Of a DNA stretch of 64,000 nt, positions 57,924 through 64,000 are shown in pieces. Each line of letters begins with the position of its first letter. Position 1 is the stretch's first letter. The DNA comes from an uncultured Flavobacteriaceae bacterium (GTDB lineage Bacteria > Bacteroidota > Bacteroidia > Flavobacteriales > Flavobacteriaceae). Position numbers and translations under genes: made by a program. The stretch lies in NCBI GenBank assembly GCA_947500435.1, contig CANMRV010000002.1, positions 620,001 through 684,000 on the forward strand. Direction: 5' to 3'. The notes under the pieces were generated by a model. That model was not told the origin of the DNA and did not search any database. It was given only the letters and a program-made list of their open reading frames with translations.

Positions 57924-60182
57924 TCAACCCTTCAAAAAATGCCCGAGCTGCTTCGAGATATGGAAGACGAGTTTATCTGCATCTAAAAGATTGAAAGAAA
58001 GCGGTGGTTTAATCTTTAAAACGTTATCCTTGGGGCCATCGGTGCTGATTAGAATAAGATTTTCTCTAAGTCCATTTTTAATACTTGCTGCCAGCTGAGT
58101 ACTTGAAGCCATATTTGAACCCCCAATTTCTACTCCAATAAAAAGTCCACTTCCGCGTACATCCAAAATTTCAGGGTATTCGGTTTGCAAATCTCTTAAT
58201 CTTTCCATCAAATAGTCCCCAACTTTTTTAGCGTGTTGTTGTAGTCCCTCTTCTTCGATGACTTCTAAAACGGACTGTCCGATTGCACATGAGACGGGAT
58301 TTCCCCCAAAAGAACTAAAGAACTCCAATCCGTTGTCAAAACTTTCAGCGATTTCCGTTGTTGTCACCACGGCACCGATAGGGTGACCATTGGCCATAGG
58401 TTTTCCGAGAATCACCATATCTGGAATCACGCCATACATTTCATATCCCCAGAAATAATCACCTAAACGTCCGAAACCGACTTGAACTTCATCACTTATG
58501 CAAATTCCACCTTGAGCCCTTATGGCATGGTATACCTGTTTCAAATAACCTTTTGCTAAAGGAACTTGACCACCACAACCCACAATAGGTTCGGCAATAA
58601 ATGCAGCAATTTGATTGGGGTTAGAATCAATTTGTCCTTGGGTTTGCTGCGCATAAAAATCACCTGCAGAACCATCATCTTTGTAGCCAGATTTGAAGGC
58701 CTTTGGCATTGGAGCAGCCAGAATGTAGTCTTGTTTGCCTGTTCCCCCCTTGTGATTGTATTTGTAATGACTGATATCAATACCTATTCTTGTATTGCCA
58801 TGATAGCCATGTTCTAAAGCCATAATGGTTGGTTTTTGAGAATGATTCGTCGCCATACGAATAGCGAGATCACTAGCAGCGCTACCGGAATTCACGAAGA
58901 ATACCTTATTCAAATTTTCAGGAAACTTCGCTAGTAACTTCTCACTATAAGAAAGTAATTCATCATAGATATAACGGGTATTGGTATTCAATTTTGCCAT
59001 GGCTTTCTGACCAGCCCTTACCACCTTAGGATGACAATGACCCGCAAGCATAATGTTGTTATACGCGTCAAGAAAGGTGTTTCCATCTGCATCATACATA
59101 TATTGGAATGCAGATTGTTGCATTTGAATGGGAGTGGAATAACTTAAGGAAAGTGTATTACTGAAGTTTTTCTTTCTTCTACGGAGTTGCTGTGAACCTT
59201 CCTTTTTCTTAATTGGAGGTAACCCCGCAGCTTCTCGAAAGGAGTCTTTTGCCTTTATGGGATTTATGGAAATCCATTTGTACAATAGCTCCCAAGCAGG
59301 TTTTTCACTTATCGTAATATATTCTGAATCCGGTTTTAAGGTTTTAGCATAAGCGGAATTGCAAACGCTCGTACATAAGCGGGCTGCAACTAGGTAATAT
59401 AAAATATCCAGTTCCTTTTCTTCCAAGGGAAATCTCGAATGGTATCCTTGAATTACATGAGAAGCAATTTCTAAGGGGTTTTCCTTACCCATCATGACAT
59501 AGGTGATGGCAATAGCAACTTCATTAATCAGCCATGAATGGCACATGTCTCCAAAGTCAATGATTCCAGAAACCTTGCCGTTCTTTGTAAGTATATTCCA
59601 ATCGTTACCATCGTTGTGGATGATTCCCTTCCGCAGTTCATGTTTTATAGGATGGATGTGCTCATCAAACTGCAAAAAGCAATAGTCAACAAGGCTACTG
59701 TCTTTCGGATTTGATATGTAATCAATGTATTGATAATTTGACTTGAACTCTTTTAAGTCCCATTGGGTTTCTTTACCAACAATAGCTGGATTATATTCTT
59801 CATGTATTTGTTTATCCATTTTTGCAAGAAACACACCAAAAGAATGGAGTAGGACAGAAGTATGAGGAACCTCTCCTAAAAACTCACCTTCAACGAAAGA
59901 CAGTAAGCGAAAAATATGTTCCTCTATAACTAAAATGGACTCTTTTTCTAAGGTTGGAATTGCAGTTGGAAAATCGTAGTCTTTTAGAATGGCAAGGCTT
60001 TCAAAAAGCTGATTTTCAGCCTTAAGCAGTGCCAAAGTTTCTTGAGAATAGGAATTCTGCTTTAAGACAAAAATGCCATGCTCACTTTCAATTTTATAGT
60101 TGGTACTATCGTAGCCCTCTAAAGTGCTTATTGTGGCATTGCAAATATCGTAATGCGATTTTAGAATAGAGTCAATGTGCAT
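57924..60182 (-). CDS. APH-type kinase fused to class-III aminotransferase
   Basis: A 752-residue fusion. The N-terminal part (about 1-300) is an aminoglycoside-phosphotransferase-like kinase with [14 protein letters not shown] and [11 protein letters not shown] carrying the catalytic Asp and metal site. The C-terminal part (about 340-750) is a PLP enzyme of the ethanolamine-phosphate phospho-lyase/class III aminotransferase type: [18 protein letters not shown], then the PLP lysine in [17 protein letters not shown] kinase could phosphorylate an amino alcohol that the PLP domain then cleaves or transaminates, by analogy with related fusions; the substrate is not known. The E1 fusion lies 66 bases upstream. 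Confidence 0.88.
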   Translation of the reverse strand: MHIDSILKSHYDICNATISTLEGYDSTNYKIESEHGIFVLKQNSYSQETLALLKAENQLFESLAILKDYDFPTAIPTLEKESILVIEEHIFRLLSFVEGEFLGEVPHTSVLLHSFGVFLAKMDKQIHEEYNPAIVGKETQWDLKEFKSNYQYIDYISNPKDSSLVDYCFLQFDEHIHPIKHELRKGIIHNDGNDWNILTKNGKVSGIIDFGDMCHSWLINEVAIAITYVMMGKENPLEIASHVIQGYHSRFPLEEKELDILYYLVAARLCTSVCNSAYAKTLKPDSEYITISEKPAWELLYKWISINPIKAKDSFREAAGLPPIKKKEGSQQLRRRKKNFSNTLSLSYSTPIQMQQSAFQYMYDADGNTFLDAYNNIMLAGHCHPKVVRAGQKAMAKLNTNTRYIYDELLSYSEKLLAKFPENLNKVFFVNSGSAASDLAIRMATNHSQKPTIMALEHGYHGNTRIGIDISHYKYNHKGGTGKQDYILAAPMPKAFKSGYKDDGSAGDFYAQQTQGQIDSNPNQIAAFIAEPIVGCGGQVPLAKGYLKQVYHAIRAQGGICISDEVQVGFGRLGDYFWGYEMYGVIPDMVILGKPMANGHPIGAVVTTTEIAESFDNGLEFFSSFGGNPVSCAIGQSVLEVIEEEGLQQHAKKVGDYLMERLRDLQTEYPEILDVRGSGLFIGVEIGGSNMASSTQLAASIKNGLRENLILISTDGPKDNVLKIKPPLSFNLLDADKLVFHISKQLGHFLKG

Positions 60183-60248
60183 TCAAGAAGGATTGTGCCG
60201 TAAATTTAGCACAAATCAAATTATTATCGACTGCTATGAATAGAGGAA

Positions 60249-62660
60249 CTATCGTAAATTTGGGTAGTCTTCAGGATTTGATTCGTGTATTATGCCATAC
60301 ACTTTTTCAAAAATATCCTCAGCGTTGGGTTTTGAGAAGTAGTCCCCATCTGTACCATAGGCAGGTCTATGTGCTTTGGCGGATAAGGTTTGTGGAGCGC
60401 TATCCAAGTACTTGTAGGCACCTTGCTTTTCAATGATTTCATTGAGCAAATATGCAGAACATCCACCGGGAACATCCTCATCGATAACCAACAAACGATT
60501 GGTTTTCTGAACACTTTTGACAACATCATGATTAATGTCAAACGGAAGTAGTGATTGTGCATCGATAACTTCTGCATTGATACCAACCTCCTGCAATTCC
60601 TTGGCTGCCTGCATAACAATTCTCAATGTAGAACCATAGGAAACCAAAGTAATATCAGAGCCTAATTTTACTGTTTCGACAATTCCGATAGGGGTACAGA
60701 ACTCCCCAAGATTATTTGGTGTAGGTTCTTTAAGTCGATATCCGTTCAAGCTTTCAATTACCAGAGCTGGTTCGTCACTTTTCATAAGCGTATTGTAGAA
60801 ACCTGCCGCTTGCGTCATATTACGCGGCGAAAGAATATAAATCCCTCGTAACGTATGTATCAATCCGCCCATAGGAGAACCGGAATGCCAAATACCTTCC
60901 AAACGGTGCCCTCTGGTTCTAATAATTAAAGGTGCTTTTTGTTTACCAACAGTACGATAGCGAATAGTTGCAACATCATCCGTTAAAGTTGGCATTGCAT
61001 AAAAGATATAATCTAGATATTGTATTTCGGCAATTGGACGGAGTCCCCTAAGCGCCATACCCAAACCTTGGCCAATAATCGTAGATTCTCGAATTCCTGT
61101 ATCCGCGACGCGGAGCTTACCGTATTTATCTTGTAAACCTTCTAGTCCCTGGTTTACGTCACCAATAGTACCTGTATCTTCACCAAAGATTAAAATCTCC
61201 GGATATTTTTCAAGAAGTCTATCAAAATTTTCTCGTAGTATAACCCTTCCATCAACTTCTTCTGCATTGGTATCATATTCGGGTTTTACCTCGGCGATAT
61301 TGGTTGCTTTGTTTGCGTTTTCACTGTATAAATGGTCGCTATAATTGGGCTGTTCCATTTTAAGGAACTGATTCGTCCAAGCAAGCAAGGCTTCTTTTTC
61401 CGCAGTATTTTCTCCTATAAGATATCTTAACGCTTTTCTAGCGGTTGATATTAAGTCCTTCTTTATCGGCTCTTCAATAGCAATAAGGTCGTTTTTGAGC
61501 TTCGTAATGAATACTTTATTTTGACTATTGTCCGCTGCATTGTCTAACAGGTTGATGAGAATTTTCTTTTTCTCCAAATGAGAAGCTAAGTATTCAGCCC
61601 ATGCTTCTTTTTTAGCAGTTCGCACCGATTTTTTAAGGGATAATTCCATGGAATTGAGCTCTTCTTCGGAGGCGATACCTGATTCAATTATCCATTCCTT
61701 AAAACGTTTGTTGCAGTCATTTTCCCTTTCCCACTCCAGGCGTTCTTGATTCTTGTATCTCTCATGAGATCCCGAAGTCGAGTGACCCTGCGGTTGTGTA
61801 AGCTCATCAACATGTATTATTACAGGTACATGCTCTTCTCTAGCAATATCGGACGCATTCTCATAGGCGTGTATTAATGCCGTATAGTCCCATCCTTTTA
61901 CCTTTAAGATTTCATAACCTTTATGGTCTTTGTCACGTTGAAAACCTTTAAGTGCTTCAGAAATACTTTCTTTAGTGGTATGGTATTCTTGAGGAACGGA
62001 AATTCCATAGTTGTCATCCCATATGCTGACCACCATTGGAACTTGTAATACACCACCCGCGTTGATGGTTTCGAAAAATAAACCTTCACTAGTACTAGCA
62101 TTACCTATTGTTCCCCAGGCTACTTCGTTTCCATTTATAGAAAAGTTTGTTGCATCAATACCCTTTAAATTTCGATACACTTTAGATGCTTGAGCCAGAC
62201 CTAACAACCTTGGCATTTGTCCGGCAGTAGAAGAAACATCTGGGGCAGTGTTTTTTTGCTTTGTCAAGTCTTTCCAAGTACCGTCTTCATTGAGACTAAA
62301 AGTTAAATAATGGCCAATCATTTGGCGGCCTGCACTCATCGGTTCTTTTTCAATATCGGTGGTGGCGTAAAGGGCATGAAACAAATTTTTGGGAGTGAGA
62401 AGGCCCAAAGCCATCATAAAAGTTTGATCGCGATAATAACCACTTCTAAAATCACCATTCTTAAAAGCTCGTGCCATGGCAAGTTGTGGCAATTCTTTAC
62501 CATCACTGAAAATTCCGAATTTGGCTTTACCAGTTAAGACCTCTTTTCGTCCCATCAAGCTGCAAATTCGACTTAAAACCGCAGTCTCATAATCCTTTAA
62601 GATTTGAGTTCGGAAGTCTTCAAAAGAAATGTCGTTGCTTGTTTTGGGTGATATATCCAT
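60249..62660 (-). CDS. Fused alpha/beta E1 of a branched-chain-type 2-oxoacid dehydrogenase
   Basis: An 803-residue protein joining both E1 subunits. The alpha half (about 1-400) binds thiamine diphosphate, with GTIGNASTSEGLFFETINAG and SIWDDNYGISV in place of the usual GDG...NN motif. The beta half (about 480-800) has FGEDTGTIGDVNQGLEGLQ, GQGLGMALRGLRPIAEIQYL and VIDAQSLLPFDI. It decarboxylates a 2-oxoacid and passes the acyl group to a lipoyl E2, which is not in this window. Fusion of E1 subunits is common in Bacteroidota. Confidence 0.9.
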   Translation of the reverse strand: MDISPKTSNDISFEDFRTQILKDYETAVLSRICSLMGRKEVLTGKAKFGIFSDGKELPQLAMARAFKNGDFRSGYYRDQTFMMALGLLTPKNLFHALYATTDIEKEPMSAGRQMIGHYLTFSLNEDGTWKDLTKQKNTAPDVSSTAGQMPRLLGLAQASKVYRNLKGIDATNFSINGNEVAWGTIGNASTSEGLFFETINAGGVLQVPMVVSIWDDNYGISVPQEYHTTKESISEALKGFQRDKDHKGYEILKVKGWDYTALIHAYENASDIAREEHVPVIIHVDELTQPQGHSTSGSHERYKNQERLEWERENDCNKRFKEWIIESGIASEEELNSMELSLKKSVRTAKKEAWAEYLASHLEKKKILINLLDNAADNSQNKVFITKLKNDLIAIEEPIKKDLISTARKALRYLIGENTAEKEALLAWTNQFLKMEQPNYSDHLYSENANKATNIAEVKPEYDTNAEEVDGRVILRENFDRLLEKYPEILIFGEDTGTIGDVNQGLEGLQDKYGKLRVADTGIRESTIIGQGLGMALRGLRPIAEIQYLDYIFYAMPTLTDDVATIRYRTVGKQKAPLIIRTRGHRLEGIWHSGSPMGGLIHTLRGIYILSPRNMTQAAGFYNTLMKSDEPALVIESLNGYRLKEPTPNNLGEFCTPIGIVETVKLGSDITLVSYGSTLRIVMQAAKELQEVGINAEVIDAQSLLPFDINHDVVKSVQKTNRLLVIDEDVPGGCSAYLLNEIIEKQGAYKYLDSAPQTLSAKAHRPAYGTDGDYFSKPNAEDIFEKVYGIIHESNPEDYPNLR

Positions 62661-62821
62661 CTATTACCTAAGGTTTTGGCAAAAGTACTTTATATGAGGG
62701 ATTAATGCAACCCTACTGGAGTCATATTTATTGAATTATTGATAAAATAATAGCTGTTAAAGTGGTTTTTTATTATAAAAATAACAATATACGCTACTTA
62801 CGCTAAGAATTTGTTAAAAAA

Positions 62822-64000
62822 TTAAAACCACTTTCTTGTGAACAATCCAGTAAGGGTTCTTGGACTGACCGTTACAATAAAACGGATTTTTTCACCATAA
62901 TTAGGCTGCGAAACTTCCCAGCCATTATTTGAGTATAAGGGAAAATACAGCTCAAAATAATCAGTTACTAAATTCAAGCGAACACCAGAATCGTAAACGA
63001 ATTTTTGTTTTAATCCTCTATTTTTTACCAACCCAATATCGCCATATAATTCAATCCATCGCCAAAGATTAACGCTGGCATTGGCTGTCACCAACCAATC
63101 ATTTGAAAAACGATAACGTTCATCTAAAAAGGATTTAAAACCACCTTCAGCAATAATAACCTGCTGGCTATACAAACCAGAATCTTCTGAACGGCCTAGA
63201 TATGCATAATCAAAAAGATAATCAGTAGGGCGATCAAGAGCAAAACTGAAGAAATCAGAATTGGTTTTATTTCTCAGGAATTTTCCAGCGTAAAGTCTCA
63301 GATTAAACTGCCTATTGTTTTGAAAGAGTTTGCGATATTCATATTCTGCCGCAAATTTTGTGAATTTACCTGCTTGTTGGAAATCTAAGAACAACGAGGA
63401 GTAGTTTAAAATGTTATTATCAACATTTGTGTATCGAATATTGAAAACACTGTAATCAGGATTCTCCGGATCGTTTCTTAAATCAGCCAGACTCTCATCA
63501 ATGTCCCTGAAAATATTGAGGTAACGAAATGATAAAAACTGTCTTTTGTTCGAGATTAAATTTTTCGGCCGCCAACCAAAACTTAAAGAAGGGGTTATGG
63601 TAGAGTATCTTGAATTGACATTAAAATGTGAGGTCGAACCCCTTAGGGCATAATTCGCAACATACAAGCCAGTTTTAGTCAGATACTTTCGGTATGAAAG
63701 TTTACCATACCCGACGAAGGCTTTTTCTCGAAAAGAATAGGAGGGAGCAAAGTCATATACAAATGGACGCTCAAGTAATGTTTTGTTATAGAGTCGAAGC
63801 CCTGGAGTCCACCCATCATAAATATTGAAATTTAATACAGGAACATAAAAAACCTGATTATAATAGGGATTTTCTGAGTCCCTGAAAAAAGTAAATTTCA
63901 GTTTTTTGTTACCTGATAAAAACCCTCCAAGGGATTTCCAGTTGTCACGTTGATTGAACTCAGGTATTTTTTGGTCGTAATTTAATACAAGCCTTTCTTC
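62822..64000 (-). CDS. Gluzincin-type metallopeptidase, C-terminal beta-barrel part (partial)
   Basis: The reading frame is open from the stop at 62822 to the right edge, so only the C-terminal 390 or so residues are seen. A shorter frame starting at the TTG at 63667 is not the true start, because coding continues upstream (NYDQKIPEFNQRDNWKSLGG, GWTPGLRLYNKTLLERPFVY). The strand-rich C-terminus ending TGLFTRKWF and SNDWLVTANASVNLWRWIEL is what I recall of large M1-like gluzincin peptidases of Flavobacteriia, with an outer-membrane-like barrel following the catalytic part. The zinc site would lie outside the window. Confidence 0.72.
   Translation of the reverse strand, partial: EERLVLNYDQKIPEFNQRDNWKSLGGFLSGNKKLKFTFFRDSENPYYNQVFYVPVLNFNIYDGWTPGLRLYNKTLLERPFVYDFAPSYSFREKAFVGYGKLSYRKYLTKTGLYVANYALRGSTSHFNVNSRYSTITPSLSFGWRPKNLISNKRQFLSFRYLNIFRDIDESLADLRNDPENPDYSVFNIRYTNVDNNILNYSSLFLDFQQAGKFTKFAAEYEYRKLFQNNRQFNLRLYAGKFLRNKTNSDFFSFALDRPTDYLFDYAYLGRSEDSGLYSQQVIIAEGGFKSFLDERYRFSNDWLVTANASVNLWRWIELYGDIGLVKNRGLKQKFVYDSGVRLNLVTDYFELYFPLYSNNGWEVSQPNYGEKIRFIVTVSPRTLTGLFTRKWF

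Noticed and set aside
63667..63667. Start of the right-edge gene at this TTG.
   Set aside because: The frame stays open to the window edge, and the upstream residues fit the same protein family.

Overview
The window looks like chromosomal DNA of a marine-type member of the Flavobacteriaceae (Bacteroidota). This is an inference from several observations: start codons lack Shine-Dalgarno sequences; some promoters carry the Bacteroidota -7 box TAnnTTTG; many secreted proteins have short signal peptides ending in an S-C lipobox; and the gene families are typical of the group (DUF6090, DUF2911, DUF7935-like, an HSDR_N protein next to holA, a fused E1 alpha/beta dehydrogenase, a GH16 lipoprotein, a gluzincin peptidase with a beta-barrel). 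I saw no rRNA, tRNA, CRISPR array, complete insertion sequence or replication origin.

Layout. 1-3.3 kb: a serine hydrolase cut by the window edge, a propeller lipoprotein and a secreted M20 amidohydrolase. 3.3-14.2 kb: an accessory strip of small, mostly single genes nearly all on the minus strand (SnoaL-like, DinB, DUF1428, RidA-like, DUF6090, alpha/beta hydrolase, SRPBCC, ChaN-like and several unknowns). At least seven copies of one intergenic element lie between them, all in one orientation, with a short hairpin at the stop-codon side of the preceding gene and a conserved dyad before the next start. The strip also holds an SRAP (YedK/HMCES) gene with a twin-dyad divergent promoter, and a broken SIR2-type gene whose frame is lost through one extra copy of a 14-bp tandem repeat. 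14.3-28.7 kb: a polyol dehydrogenase/NCS1 permease pair, an HxlR regulator with its likely divergent target, a VOC protein plus cytochrome-PQQ dehydrogenase operon, a TPM-domain protein, and an AraC regulator with a decayed histidine-kinase ATPase domain. 28.8-33.9 kb: leucine biosynthesis leuC-leuD-leuA-leuB, with a four-helix-bundle (IVS-type) gene inserted between leuA and leuB. 34-50 kb: DUF2911, recG, M1 aminopeptidase/patatin pair, a large lipoprotein, a degenerate OmpA-like protein, FMN-binding glutamate-synthase-like protein, M20 peptidase, DsrE-like protein and a UvrD/PcrA helicase. 50-64 kb: GH16 glucanase, Crp regulator, YrdC/Sua5-type protein, OmpA lipoprotein, glycosyltransferase, HSDR_N/holA, DoxX, a kinase-aminotransferase fusion, the E1 fusion and a gluzincin peptidase cut by the right edge.

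Functionally most of the window is ordinary core and peripheral metabolism. The part that behaves unlike ordinary chromosome is 3.3-14.2 kb. There the repeated element, its compensated stem changes, its position against stop codons and the mixed single-gene cargo together suggest a cassette-like array of exchangeable units. That interpretation is an inference from the sequence and has not been tested by comparison with other genomes.
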